A program made the translations under genes and the position numbers. This document shows positions 43,573 through 56,026 of a stretch of 64,000 nucleotides of DNA, piece by piece. The stretch is from Hymenopus coronatus (Eukaryota > Arthropoda > Insecta > Mantodea > Hymenopodidae), in assembly GCA_030762935.1 (NCBI GenBank), contig CM060899.1, positions 66,948,501 to 67,012,500 on the forward strand, written 5' to 3'. Positions within the stretch are counted from its first letter, which is position 1; every line of letters begins with the position of its first letter. The notes below the pieces were generated by a model, which saw only the letters and a program-made list of their open reading frames with translations, searched no databases and had not been told where the DNA came from.

Positions 43573-43943
43573 TCTGATGTATTACACTCACATTACTTTC
43601 TCTAGCTAATCTACAAATAAACTTCATACAAAAAATAATTCTTCTTTTAACACCATGCTTATCGAGATAAACATTAACAGAATTTTATTAATTAGCTCCT
43701 TATAAGTAGGATGGAACAAAGGGAATTCATTAGGCTAAAGTGATAGTCAAATTTTTTAAAAGCCATTGCAAATAGCTTCTTTGCTTGGCCAGGATAACAA
43801 AAGAACAACGAACCCTTCCGTCTGAGAAAAGCATAAGTACTTAACAATTGAAACTAATAACAAAGAATATCTATAAAACGGTATGCTCCAAGATGAAAAC
43901 GTATATGATATAGTTTGTGTATTTTAAGAACATCTACATTTTT
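43573..43943 (+). mobile_element. Family A2, left part of a split copy, second in the array
   Basis: TCTGATGTATTACACTCACA marks the A2 subfamily. It stops in the T-run of 'catctacattttt', where an opposite-strand copy is inserted, and resumes at 44797. Confidence 0.9.
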
Positions 43944-44796
43944 ACTTTCTCTATACGCACTATCTACATAGTGTATAGACAAGGTATTGCACTCCACCAA
44001 AAAATTCAAAACCAAGATTTCACCGGAAAAATATGTTTTAGGATCCCCTGTATCCAAAAAAACATTTTCAGAAAAAGGTCCGTGTGTCAGTGTGACCGTG
44101 TGTCTGTGAACACGATAGCTGAAAAACGAAAAGTCGGTAAAATATCAAACTTGGTATTTAAGTTTAGTATCTTCCAGGGATGCAACATGAAGCTTTTGAG
44201 AAAAATCAACCCACCCAAAACTACCCTTTTTATGGAACTTTTTTCGAAAATTTTGATTTTCTTAAAAATGTCTCTAACGACTTTTATTGAAATATCGTAT
44301 ATTTAGGATATTTACCTGTCAAATAAAATGTATATTTTGACTTTTCTGGGAATAGCCTCTGAAGACTACTTTATTCTGGGTCAATTTTACGGAATTTTGC
44401 ATAACTGCTAAACCGTAAGAGATGGATAAAAACTTACCACACAACAAATGTAGAGCACTTTAAAACACACAATTTATGTTATATACATTTTTTTCGTGGA
44501 GTTGATTGTTTTTGAGATATTCCTTGTTTTTGGTTTCAGCTATAAAAAACATACTTTTCTCATACAAGACTTTGTGAACTCGTGTCCATACAAACAGAGG
44601 AACTTCATTCACATAGCAACCTTCACTTTAACCTATGGTACTCTCTTATTTCGCTTCTACTTACAAGGAAGCAAGTAATAAGACTATTTCTGCTAATTTT
44701 TTTCTCGATTGGCAGGAAGTAAATAGAAGCACAAACTTTTTAACAATAATTTATTGCAGAATTGCAGAGAAAGTCATGTGAATGGAACACATCAGA
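43944..44796 (-). mobile_element. Family A, full-length copy nested in the A2 copy
   Basis: ACTTTCTCTATACG to AACACATCAGA, flanked by T5 and T6. It keeps a 129-codon frame (43917-44306). It shares 'ggcaggaagtaaatag' and 'caaactttttaac' with the copy at 48378 rather than with the copy at 3667. Confidence 0.93.
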
Positions 44797-45311
44797 TTTT
44801 TTGTTTAGTAGGTTTTTGTCTATCTCTTACGGTTTACTAGCTATACCAAATTAAACAAAATTCATCCAAAATAATAAAAGAAACTATTTCCAGAAAAGTC
44901 AAGATATACATTTTATTTGTGATAGAAATGGCTTTAATATGTGGTATTTTAATCAAAATTGTTTGAGCCACTTTTAAGCACAACAAAATTTTCGATAATT
45001 TTTTCACGCAAGGGGTAGATAGGGGTGGGGGGATTTTCTTGAAAATCTTTGTGTCGCATCCTTGGAAGATACCAAACTTAAATACCAAGTTTTGTATTTA
45101 ACGTGCTGCCCACACACACTCACACACACACACACTCACACACACACACTCAAACACACATACACACAGACATTTTTCTGAAAATGCTATTTTTGGGATT
45201 CAGGGGTTTCTAAAACATATATTTCCAGCGAAATATCGACATCAAATTTTTGAGTGAAATGCAATACTTCTCTATTCCTATGTACATTGTACATACGGGT
45301 CTAGAGAAAGT
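44797..45311 (+). mobile_element. Family A2, right part of the split copy
   Basis: Resumes at 'gtttagtaggtttttgtcta' and ends GGTCTAGAGAAAGT. A (CACACACT)n tract lies at about 45112-45176. A5 follows, then the third array member. Confidence 0.9.
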
Positions 45312-45316
45312 AAAAA

Positions 45317-46149
45317 TCTGATGTGTTCCATTCACATGACTTTCTTTACATCTCTGTAACAAATTATTGTTAATAAGCTTATCTGTTATTTATTTCTTGC
45401 TAATAGAGAAAAATTAGCAGAAATAGTCTTATTTCTTGTTTTATTGTAAGTAGAAGTGAAATAAGGGAGTACCATAGGTTAAAGTGAAAGCCAAAAGCTG
45501 GTTGCTATGTGACTAACGTTTCTTTGTTTGTATGGACAGGAGTTGACAACTTCCTGTATGAGAAAGGTATGTTTTTCAAAGCTGAAACCAAGAAAAAGGA
45601 ATATCTATAAAACGATCAACTCCACGAAGAAAATGTATATAACATAAATTGTGTGTTTTAACGTGCTCTACATTTTTTGTGTGTTAAGTTTTTGTCCATC
45701 TCTTACGGTTTAGTAGTTATGCAAAATTCATCCAGAATAAAGTAGTCTTCAGAGGCTATTCCCAGAAAATTCAAGATATACATTTAATTTGTCTGATAAA
45801 TATCTTTAATATATGATATTTTAATCAAAATCTTTAGAGTTATTTTTAAGAAAATCAAAATTTTCGAAAAAATTCCGTGTAAAGAGTAGTTTGAAGTGGG
45901 GGATTTCATGTCGCATTCCTGGAAGATGTTAAACATAAATACCAAGTTTGGTATTTTACCGATTTTTCGTTTTTGAGTTATCGTGTTCACAGACACACGG
46001 ACACACACACGGGCCTTTTTCTGAAAATACTTTTTTTTGGATACAGGGGACCCTAAAACATATATTTCCGGTAATATCTCGATATCGAATTTTTGGTGGA
46101 GTGCAATACCTTCTCTATACATTATGTACACAGTACGTATAGAGAAAGT
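45317..46149 (+). mobile_element. Family A, full-length copy, third in the array
   Basis: TCTGATGTGTTCC directly after A5; ends GTACGTATAGAGAAAGT. The minus frame is open for 124 codons (45784-46158). Confidence 0.93.
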
Positions 46150-46154
46150 AAAAA

Positions 46155-46783
46155 CCAAAGTACCAGGCCTATTTTTGTTGTCTTTGGGTGTACATACATG
46201 GTATTTGTTACAGAAAGTAAATTTGATATGTTAAACAGTTTTTGAGGTAATAGGTCATGAAATCGGCAGTTTTAACTTTGGTGAGATGAGAATTTTAACT
46301 GCCCGTTAACTACATCTCCGAAGTACGCGTTAAGACTAATGAAACACCGAAGGGTTGGCAGCTTTGGTTAAAAAGGTAGCCAGTCAATATGCACATGATA
46401 TCAGGATTCGGGGTAACTGATTGGATTCCCACACTCGCCCTTCTCCGACAGCTTGGTCAGTAGGAGCAAAAAAATCCGTCCACCGGGAATGTGAAATAGC
46501 GGGGACATTACGCTTTAAAGCGTACAGCGATGAATAAAAAATAAAGCGGTGGTATGAGGGAAGATGGACGCAGGTGTGGGCTCCGGGAACGTGTCCGCGT
46601 ATTAACGGCATCAAGATGGATGAATGTGCACAACCTTCCCTAAGGGAAGCCTGCTCCACCATACTTTTTAACAATCGACGGATTTCGGTAAACCAATTTA
46701 TCACCAGTAGCCACTGCGTGCAATCTCTTCGACTCACTGAGCAAGCACAACCATCATCCAAAATATTTACTTTCTCTACAAAA
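46155..46783. other. Unassigned stretch with an unidentified minus-strand frame
   Basis: More GC than its neighbours in 46380-46760. A 125-codon minus frame (46384-46761), MDDGCACSVSRRDCTQWLLV..., has no motif that I recognise and no paralogue here. It could be a fragment of an unknown element or chance. Confidence 0.3.
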
Positions 46784-47005
46784 TGTAAATGGCGTGTTAT
46801 TTATGGACGCTCTTTAACTGCTGTGGTTCTCAGGGTCCCATTGGGCGTGAAACACCGTTTAATTTTGCTCAGAGGCCTCTCAATCAGGCTTGAGGTTCTT
46901 TTACGTGCCGTAAATCGACGACACGGGACCAACGGCTTTACTTCCAATCCGAAGGGACCCATGCTAAGGAGTTTTGCGCCTAAAAAAATCGTCCTCCGCC
47001 GGGTT
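46784..47005 (-). mobile_element. SINE C, copy 4, tRNA head lost
   Basis: Tail CATTTACATTT at the left, body as in the other copies. It breaks at GTCCTCCGCCGGGTT, inside the B-box, where a family A right end begins. Confidence 0.85.
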
Positions 47006-47006
47006 T

Positions 47007-47197
47007 ACTTTCTCTACACGTACTACATACATAGTGTATAGGGAAGGTACTGCATTTCACCCAAAAATTTGATAGTTACCGAGATTTCGCCGCAAATACA
47101 CTTTTTAAGGTCCCCTGTATCCCCCAAAAAAACCATTTTTGCAAAAAAAAAAAGGTCCGTGTGTGTGCGTGTCTGTGAAGACAATGACTCAAGAACA
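47007..47197 (-). mobile_element. Family A, right-terminal part
   Basis: ACTTTCTCTACACGTACTAC to 'ctgtgaagacaatgactcaa', then abuts a plus-strand A2 copy. Confidence 0.87.
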
Positions 47198-47201
47198 AAA
47201 A

Positions 47202-48091
47202 TATGATGTGTTACACTCACATGACTTTCTCTAGCTGTTCTACAAACTTCATACATAAGATTCTTCTTCTTTCTGCACCTTGCTAATCGTGGTACTCATT
47301 AGCACAATGTTCTTATTATTTAGATCCGTATAATTAGGAAGAAAATAAGGGAATACACTAGGCTAAACCAATAGTCAAATGTTTTAAAAACTGAGCTGTC
47401 GTTATGCGATTGTCATTACAAATCGCTTCTTTTCTTGGCCAGGAGTAGAACAAAAGAAAAACGGACACTCCCGTCTGAGAAATGTATAAGTACTTCACAA
47501 CTGAAGCTAATAACAATGAATACCTCGAAAACAGTAAGCTCCACGAGAAAAATGTATATGACATAACTTGTGTATTTTAACAAGGCCTAAATTTATTGTA
47601 TAGTAAGTTTTTGTCTATCTGTTACGTTTTACTAGTTATGTCAAATTAAGCAAAATTCATTCAGAATAAAAAGGTCTTCAGAAGCTATACCCAGAAAATT
47701 CAAGATATACATTTTATTTGCTAGGTAAATATCTTTAATGTACCATATTTTAATCAAAATCGTCAGAGCCATTTTTAAGAAAATCAAAATTTTCGAAAAA
47801 AGTTCCATGTAAAGGGTAGTTTGGAGTGCGGAGATTTTACTCAAAATCTTCGTGTCGCATCCCTGAAAGATACTAAACTTAAACACCAAGTTTGGTATTT
47901 TAGCTACTTTTCGTTTTTGTGTTATCGTGTTCACCGACACACACACAGACCTTTTTCTCAAAATGCTTTTTTGGATACAGGGGGTCCTAAAACATGTATT
48001 TCCGGTGAAATCTCGGTATCGAATTTTTTGGTGGAATACAATACTTCTCTATCCCTATGTACATTGTACATATGGGGCTAGAGTAAGTAAA
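47202..48091 (+). mobile_element. Family A2, full-length copy
   Basis: TATGATGTGTTACACTCACA to GGGGCTAGAGTAAGTAAAC. Its middle contains CAGGAGTAGAACAAAAGAAA, shared with the A2 copies at 36405 and 61576 but not with the main subfamily. Confidence 0.9.
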
Positions 48092-48094
48092 CAT

Positions 48095-48377
48095 TTCCCC
48101 CACCCCAAACTAACCGTTACAAAAAACAATTTTCGAAAATTTTGATTTCCTCAAAAATGTCTAATGATTTTGATTAATATCTCTTATGTTAAGATATTTA
48201 AATGACAAATACAATGTATATAATGAATTTTCTGGGAATAACCTCTGAAGACCTCTTCATTCTGGTTGAACTTTGCTGAATTTTGCATAACTGGTAAACC
48301 GTAAGAGATAGACAAAAACTTACATCACTCAAATGTGGATATGGTTCAAACATACAATTTATGCTATATACATTATT
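48095..48377 (-). mobile_element. Family A, first part of a split copy
   Basis: Internal text from 'cccaccccaaactaaccg' to 'atgctatatacattatt', then an inserted copy. It resumes at 49226. Confidence 0.82.
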
Positions 48378-49219
48378 ACTTTCTCTATACGCACTATGTA
48401 CATAGTGTATAGAGAAGGTATTACACTCCACCAAAAGATTCGATACCGAAATTTCATCGGAAATATATGTTTTAGGGTACCCTGTATCCAAAAAAAGTAT
48501 TTGCAGAAAAAGGTCCGTGTGTGTGTCCTTGTGTCTGTGAACACGATAACCCAAAAACCAAAAGTCGGTAAAATACCAAACTTGGTATTTAAGTTTAGAA
48601 TCTTTCAGGGATGCGGCACGAAGATTTTGACAAAAATCCCCCACCTCAAACTACCCTTTACATGGAACTTTTTTCGAAAGTTTTGATTTTCTAAAAAATG
48701 GCTCTAACGATTTTGATTAAAATATCATACATAAAGATATTTACCTGACAAAGAAAATGTATATTTTGAATTTTCTGGGAATAGCCTCTGAGTGAATTTT
48801 CCGGAATTTTTATAACTGCTAAACCGTAAGAGATGGACAAAAACTTACCACACAACAAATATAGAGTACCTTAAAACGCACAATTTATGTTACATGCATA
48901 TTTTTCGTGGAGTTGATTTGTTTTTGAGATATTCCTTGTTTTTGGTTTCAGCTATAAATCACATACTTTTCTCATATAGGACTTTGTGAACTCGTGTCCA
49001 TACAAACAAAGGAACTTCAGTCACATAGCAACCAGCTTTTGACTATCACTTTAACCTATGGTGCTCCCTTATTTCGCTTCTACTTACAAGGAAGTAAGAA
49101 ATAAGACTATTTCTGCTAATTTTTTCTCGATTAGCAGGAAGTATAATAGAAGCATAAACTTTTTAAAAACAATTTATTGCAGAGATATAGAGAAAGTCAT
49201 GTGAATGGAACACATAAGA
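48378..49219 (-). mobile_element. Family A, full-length copy nested in another A copy
   Basis: ACTTTCTCTATACGCACTATG to GGAACACATAAGA and T6. The host copy lost ~20 bp ('cgtggagttgatcg') between its two T-runs at this point. Confidence 0.9.
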
Positions 49220-49225
49220 TTTTTT

Positions 49226-49500
49226 GAGATATTCATTGTTTTCAGTTTCATTTTTAAAATACTTATACTTTTGTCAACTCCTGTCCTATTATAATCATAT
49301 ACCAAATAAGTTTTAACACATTTGACTAAGGCATTAACCTATTGTATTCCTTTATTTCGCTTCCAGTTACAAGAAAACAAGTAATAAGACAATTTATTGT
49401 AATGCTTTTCTGGATTAGCATGAAGCAGAAAGAAGAGTCAACTTTCTAATAATAATTTTTAACAGATTTAGTGAAACTATTTTGAATGGAACACTTCAGA
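49226..49500 (-). mobile_element. Family A, second part of the split copy
   Basis: 'gagatattcattgttttcag' to GAATGGAACACTTCAGA, the expected continuation of 48095-48377. Confidence 0.82.
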
Positions 49501-49649
49501 ATTTTGTTATTGGGCTCAAAATATAAATAGCGCTGCTCGTACGCAATGCTTCAGTGAAATTAGAACCAATCTGTTAAATTATTGTTCTTTGTATACATAT
49601 GTAATGCCATTAGGAAACAAAAACGTTTCATCAAAGATTTTAGTATTTT

Positions 49650-49752
49650 GGTGGGCTTCTTTCCTAATTTCATATTACACTAACATTTAACAATAGCAAT
49701 ATTTATATTGTAAAACTGTTAATATTTTTGCAATACAACTGTAGTGTTTTTT
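49650..49752 (-). repeat. Repeat D, left half
   Basis: 'cctaatttcatattacactaac' to 'caactgtagtgtttttt' matches 29665-29790. The T-run at its end is the family A insertion site. The other half is at 50464-50700. Confidence 0.65.
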
Positions 49753-50463
49753 ACTTTCTCTATACGTACTATGTACATAGTGTACAGAGAAGATACTGCA
49801 CTCCACCAAAAAATTCGATACCGAGATTTCACCGGAAATATATATTTTAGGGTCACCTGTAACCAAGAAAAGTATTTTCAGAAAAAGGTCGTGTGTCTGT
49901 GTGTTTGTGTGTCCGTGTGTCTGAGAACACGAATACTCAAAAACAAAAAGTCGCTGTACTACGAAGCTTGGTATATAACTTTAGTGTCTTCCAGGGATGC
50001 GACTCGAAGATTTTGAGAAAAATGCCTCCCAAAACTAACCTTTACATGGAACTGTTATCGAAAATTTTGTTTTTCTAAAAAATGGGTCTAACGATTTTGT
50101 TTAAAATATCGTATTTTAAGGATATTATCGAACAAATAAAATGTATATTTTGAATTTTTTGGTGAATAGCCTCTGAAGACCACTTTATTATGAGTAAATT
50201 TTACGGAATTTTACATAACTTCTAAACTCTAAGAAATGAACATAAACTTAGTACACAAAAATGTAGAGCATATTAAAACACACAGCTTAGGTTGTATACA
50301 TTTTCTTCGTGGAGCTAATTGTTTTTGAGATATTCCTTGTTTTTTGTTTCAGCTCTTAATACAAACATAGGAACTTCATTCACATAGCAACAATCTTTTG
50401 ACTATCACTTTAACCTATGGTATTCCCTTATTTCGCTTCTACTTACAAGGAAGCAAGTAATAA
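49753..50463 (-). mobile_element. Family A copy inserted in repeat D, left end lost
   Basis: Right terminus intact (ACTTTCTCTATACGTACTATG). It stops at 'caaggaagcaagtaataag', ~130 bp short of the left terminus. Confidence 0.88.
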
Positions 50464-50700
50464 GTCATTGCAGTCGAATGTAAACCCGTGAGGATCTAAG
50501 CGTGTCATCACACCGCATATTTTACTTGGGCCCTCCCCTTCTTTACCACAGGCATAGTTGTCTCCAGTCGCTGGGACTCGAATGGCCAGTCCACTTCGTA
50601 TCGCACTAACGATCACGGCTATTCAAGTCGCTTCAGTTGTGGTGCCGATGAAACGGATGTAAAATCAGGCTTGCGAATTAGCGGAAGAGCGGCATATGTA
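50464..50700 (-). mobile_element. Repeat D / tRNA-derived SINE, right half
   Basis: 'taagcgtgtcatcacaccgc' and 'gggccctccccttctttacc' match 29826-29880. The further part holds a minus-sense tRNA-like segment with B-box CATTCGAGTCCCAG (about 50570-50583 in plus view GGGACTCGAATG). Confidence 0.65.
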
Positions 50701-50784
50701 AGAAAATAATTCATACAATATAGGGTTGTTGTTGTTATTATTATTATCATCATCTTTGTTGCAAATGGCCAATAAGAATACATA

Positions 50785-51898
50785 CGAGGGTCGGCTGATA
50801 AGTCCCGGGCCTCACACAGATATTGTACCACTAGGATAGTTAGACGGTAGCATTGTATAATTTAACTCTAGACTAGCTTGTATCCATAGTTACAGGTTTT
50901 GGCGAAAATTGAGGATTTGGAAAAACGAGCAAAGACTAAATACTTCCATTGGAAAAGCTTATCGCCTACAGAAATCAAGGAGGAAATGGACAGTACAATG
51001 AAATACTCTGCCCCTTCATATTCAATTAAAAGGGAGGTTGCAGAGTTTAAAATTGGACGTACGAGCACTGGACGCCCTGTAGAAGTGACAACTTCAAAGA
51101 TCATTGAAAAAAAATCATCGTTTAGTACTGGAGGACCGCAGATTAAAGTTGTTTGAGATAGCAGAGGCTGTAAACATATCAAAAGAACGTGCAGGTGATA
51201 TTTTAACGCCTGATCAAAAGTTGCAAAGAAAAATTGTTTCTGTGGAGCTCTACCATAAAAATCCCAGCGAATTTTTGAGACGGCTTATTACCATGATAAA
51301 ACTTGGATACATCATTACACTCCAGAAAGTAAATCACAATCAAAACAGTGGATTGCGCTAGGTGAACCAGCTTCAAAAAAGAAAATCAATTTTGTCAGCT
51401 AACAAAGTTATGACGATTGTTTTCTGGGATGCAGAGGGAATTATTTTTATTGATTACTTGGAACAGGGTAAACAAGTTTCACTGTTGTCTACTACGCAAG
51501 CCTACTGCAACGTTTGATTGATGAGATGAAAAGAAAAAGACGTCATTTGGAAACAAATAAATCTTGTTTCATCACAACAATGCTACGGCCCATCGTTTAG
51601 TCAATGCAACGAAAACAAAACGTTCGAATTAAAGTTCGAATTGCTTGAACATCCACCCTATTCGCCAGATCTAGCACCCAGTGACTACCACCTGTTCCCA
51701 AACCTCAAAAAATGTCTTGGAGGACGAAGATTTCTCAGCAAGAGGAGGTTATTGATGCTGTTAACAGCTATTTTGAGGACCTTGATAAATCGCACTACAG
51801 AGATGGTTTAATTAAATTAGAACACCGCTTTCTGGAGATTTTGTAGAGAAATAAAGCAAAAAACAAAAATTAAGTTCTGTTTTCAGTCGACCTTAGTA
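50785..51898 (+). pseudogene. Mariner M1, complete ends, dead transposase
   Basis: Both inverted termini are present: ACGAGGGTCGGCTGATAAGT at the left and TTTTCAGTCGACCTTAGTA at the right, with TA on both sides. Transposase pieces in order: LEKRAKTKYFHWKSLSPTEI, then SAPSYSIKREVAEFK, GRPVEVTTSKIIE, LKLFEIAEAVNISKERAGDI, LTPDQKLQRKIVS, then after a 1-bp loss WIHHYTPESK. The late part reads SPDLAPSDYHLFPNLKK after several shifts. The linker region is deleted, making it ~150-200 bp shorter than intact mariners. At least three frameshifts. The best whole copy of M1 in the window. Confidence 0.9.
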
Positions 51899-52438
51899 AA
51901 TGATTGATATTTGTTTCAAATGACCTATACGCATAAATACGTAATACCGTTAGATATTCTGTTGTGCACTAGCGTGCCTAACTTTACCGCAATTTGGCTC
52001 TACCCTTAATGGTGTACAAGCTGTGAGTAGTCTTTTATTTTGTAGCACCAGGTTTCCTCTTCTGCTATTCAAATCCATATACACAAACGCATACAAAAAT
52101 TATCGTCCACGAGCAATGTGGGATTTGTATGGGTTCCATGACGGATGTTGGGTAGAGCTTCCACGCCAAAAAGGAATTAAGGCTGTTGAGCCGATTTTAT
52201 ACATGAAACTCCAGCTTCCCTTGTGAATGTATTTGGTACATGATACCGGATTTCAATCCATCCTGACTGCTGAAAAAATAGTCATTCACTAGTAGCGTAT
52301 AAGTGATCTCTTGTGTCGAACCTTGAGGACAAACGTTCCTTTACACGATTATTATTTTTACTATTATAATTGTTAATAATGATATTATCATCATCCCTAC
52401 AAGGCCCATTAGGCAAAAAAAAAAAATCAAAAAAAGAA
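51899..52438. other. Unassigned stretch
   Basis: No family recognised. A 67-codon plus frame (52023-52226) has no motif. A poly(A)-rich run near 52417-52433 precedes the next family A copy. Confidence 0.3.
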
Positions 52439-53157
52439 TATGATGTGTTCCATTCACATGACTTTCTCTACATCTCTGCATCAAATTATTGTTAAAAAGC
52501 TTATGCTGCTATTTAGTTCATGCTAATTGATAAAAAATTAGCAGAAATAGTCTTATTTACTTCCTTTCTTGTAAGTAGAAGCGAAAAAAGGGAGTACCAT
52601 AGGTTAAAGTGACAGTCAAAAGCTGGTTGCTATGTAACTGAAATCCCTTTGTTTGTACAGACAGGAGTTGACAAATTCCTGTATGAGAAAAGTATAACTT
52701 TTTTAAAGTTGAAACCAAAAACAAGGAATATCTCAAAAACGATCAGCTCCACGAAAAAAAGGTGTATAACATAAATTGTGTGTTTTATTATGCTCTACAT
52801 TTTTCGTTTGGCATGTTTTTGTTTATCTCTAACGGCTTAACAGTTTTGCAAAATTCAATAAAAATCATCCAGAATAAAGAGGTTTTTAGGGACTATTCCC
52901 AGAAAATTCAACATATACCTTTTATTGGGCATGTAAATATCTTGAATATAACAGATTTTAATCAAAATTGTAAGAGCCATTTTTGAGAAAATCAAAAGTT
53001 TCAAATTTTTTACCATATAAGGGTTAGTTTGGGCCGGGGGATTTTCTTGAAAACCTTCGTGTCGCATCTTTGGAAGATAAGAAACTTAAATACCAAGTTT
53101 GGTATTTTCATTTTTGACGTATGCTGTCCACAGATACACACACGCGGACCTTTTTCC
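52439..53157 (+). mobile_element. Family A copy lacking its right end
   Basis: TATGATGTGTTCC at the left. It stops in 'acacacgcggacctttttcc', ~150 bp short of the right terminus, and is followed by an inverted internal piece. Confidence 0.88.
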
Positions 53158-53345
53158 ATGTCCAGATTTCACGTAAATATATGTTTTGGGGTCCTCTGAG
53201 TCCGAAAGAAGTATTCTTAGAAAAATAGCTCTGTGTGTGTATGTGTGCCTGTAAGCTGCATGACTCAAAAAGGAAAAGAGTGTTAAATACCAAACATGGT
53301 ATTTACGTTAAGTATCTTCCAAGGATGCGACACGAATATATATGT
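53158..53345 (-). mobile_element. Family A, internal piece in inverted orientation
   Basis: 'cagatttcacgtaaatatatg' to 'ccaaggatgcgacacgaata'. It lacks both ends. With the preceding copy it forms an imperfect inverted duplication. Confidence 0.82.
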
Positions 53346-54433
53346 ATCTTCCCAGCATCCTTCTTCATGAATAACACTGTAATTAGAAGTACCCCTCCCC
53401 AATCCAAGAATACGTTTCCAGAAACGACATAAGGGATAAAATATTTGTGTAAATATTGTATAGACTTATTTGGTGTTTGATTTATCTATATGTATGGATT
53501 ATGAATACGTGGTGTAGTTGTGAGTGTGTGTGTGTGTGAGTGATATTAGAGTTTTCTTTGTTTTATTGTTCTATGGTTCTGTTGTCCTAGCGCGCGAGTA
53601 TTTCTAATGTTGTTACGATATATAAAATAGATATGTAGCTAATATTCTGAATTCAAGTATTTTTCGGCAGCAAGCACGGCCATGCTACTGTGTGACGCAA
53701 ATATTGTATTATTGTAAACTTAATAATAAAATACTACTACTTCTACTACTACTCTTTTGTTAATGAATTTTGCAATAGATTCTTTACTTGAAGTAGCACA
53801 TGTCTTGAGTGTTACGTCATTTCCTAATTGTACTGTAAGTATTAATGACCTCTCAAACTCTTACTGTAAATAAACATTTAAATCGTCTATCTAGTATGTA
53901 GGCGCATTATAGTGTTACAAAAAGTAAAATGATACAAAACTGACGCGTGGTGTTCTTAAGAAAAGTAGATTAGTTATTCCAATAGTCAAACCTGCCACAC
54001 TCACGTAAAGCAATGCAATAGAACGTGCAACCCCAGCCACAAAGAGGGGAACGGGGGATCAAATTTTCACTGTTTAACAACCGCGGAGTCCAGAATCTTT
54101 GATCAACATTCCTAAAATTCCTGCCTCTCGTTTTCGACCTCACAGATATGGTTTCCTGCCATTATTACTTAATTAACTTCGTTATTTGCTATCCCAATTA
54201 TTTACGTGCCCTCTCCTTGTTATAGTGTATGTAACGTCGGCTAAACAGTAAAGCATTAATCAAATTCCCCAGAGTGGGGGAGCGTGTGTGTGTGTGTGTC
54301 TACAGGCATAAGCTATGTGCAAATTAATGTTTAATGAACAATTACTAAGAACGTTACGCCAGAAGTCAAACACCTATTAGATATATAACAGAGCTTTCTT
54401 ACGTTTCTACATAATATCAACATGCTAATTTTT
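53346..54433. other. Unassigned stretch; possible retroposon tail
   Basis: 53690-53755 reads like a retrotransposon 3' end: 'ttaataataaaatactacta' with an AATAAA signal, then (CTA)n. (GT)n tracts lie at 53523-53540 and 54281-54298. No coding signal recognised. Confidence 0.4.
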
Positions 54434-55263
54434 ACTTTCTCTATACGTACTATGTACATAGTGTATACAGAAGGTATTGCAGTCCACCCAAAAATTTGAT
54501 ACCGGGATTTCACCGGAAATATGTTTGAGGGTCCCCTGTAGGTATTCAAAAGAGCATTTTCAGAAAAAGGTCCGTGTCTGTGAACACGATAAATCAAAAA
54601 CGAAAAGTTGGTAAAATACCAAACTTGTTATTTAAGTTTAGTATCTTCCAGGAATGCGACACGAAGATTTTGAAAAAAATCACCCCACCCCAAACTACCC
54701 TTTACATGGAACTTTTTTCGAAAATGCTGATTTTCTCAAAAATGGCTCTAACGATTTTGATTAAAATGTCATATATTACAGATATTTTTCTGACAAATAA
54801 AATGTATATCTTGAATTTTTTGGGAATAGCCTCTGAAGTTTATCGTATCCTGGATGAACTTTGCCGAATTTTAAGAGATGGAAAAAAACTTCACACACAT
54901 ACAATGTAGAACACGTTAAAACACACAATTTATGTTACATTAATTTTTTTTCGTGGAGTTGGTCATTTTTGACATATTCCTTGTGTTTGGTTTCAGCTTT
55001 AAAAAACATACTTTTCTCATATAGGAATTTGTAAACTCCTGTCCATACAAACAAAGGAACTTCAGTCACATAGCAACCAGCTTTTGACTATCACTTTAAC
55101 CTATGGTACTCCCTTATTTCGCTTCTACTTACAAGGAAGCAAGTAATAAGACTACTTCTGCTAACTTTTTCTCGATTAGCATGAAGTAAATAGAAGCATA
55201 ATCTTTTTAACAATAATTAGTTGCAAAAATGTAGAGAAAGTCATGTGAATGGAACACATCAGA
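54434..55263 (-). mobile_element. Family A, full-length copy, first of a four-copy array
   Basis: ACTTTCTCTATACGTACTATG to GGAACACATCAGA, then T5 and the next copy. Confidence 0.93.
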
Positions 55264-55268
55264 TTTTT

Positions 55269-56021
55269 ACTTTCTCTACATTTATATGTACATAGTGTGT
55301 AGAGAAGGTATTGTATTCCATCCAAAATTTCGTAACTGGGATTGCTCCGGAAATACATGAAATAAAAAAACATGGTTTTTAGAAATTGGTCAGTATGTAT
55401 GTCTATGGCTGTGAGCAGCACAGCACAAAAACGGAAAGAGCACAAACAACCCTTTACGTGGAAAGATTTTTGAATATTGACTTTCTCAGAAATGGCTCTA
55501 ACGATTTTGATTAATGTACCCTACATTAAAGATATTTACATCACAAATGAAATATATATCTTGAATTTTCTGGGAATGGACTCCGAAGGTCTCTTTATTC
55601 TAGATGACTTTGGTATAATTGTTAAAACTTAAAAGATAGACTAAAACTTACAACACAAAAATGTAGATTTTTATTAAAACACAGTTTATGGCTTATACAG
55701 TTTTTTGTAGACGTTTTCGAGATATTCCCAGTTATTACTTTCAGTTTTAAAGGGCTTAAAGCATCTTTCTTATCGCCTCCTTTTATTTACTCCTAGCGAG
55801 CAAGGAGAACCGAATCCTAATTGTTTTACTTAGAGATCTGACTATTACTTTGGCCTAGTGTGTTCCCTTATTTGCCTTCTACTTATAGAGAAGCGAGCAA
55901 TAACACAAATTCTGCTAATTTTTATCTTAATTAGCATAACATAAATAAAATAATAATATTTTGTAAGGAAAGTCTGTTTGTGGAACTGCTAGAGAAAGTC
56001 ATGTGAATGCAGCTCATCACA
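55269..56021 (-). mobile_element. Family A2, diverged copy, second in the array
   Basis: ACTTTCTCTACATTTATATG to GCTAGAGAAAGTCATGTGAA and CATCACA. The region around the AACTTGGTATT palindrome is deleted. Confidence 0.88.
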
Positions 56022-56026
56022 TTTTT

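Noticed and set aside
46384..46761. 125-codon minus frame as a host gene
   Set aside because: No motif, no start context, no exon neighbours. It is flanked by repeats at both ends. Kept only as an unassigned stretch.
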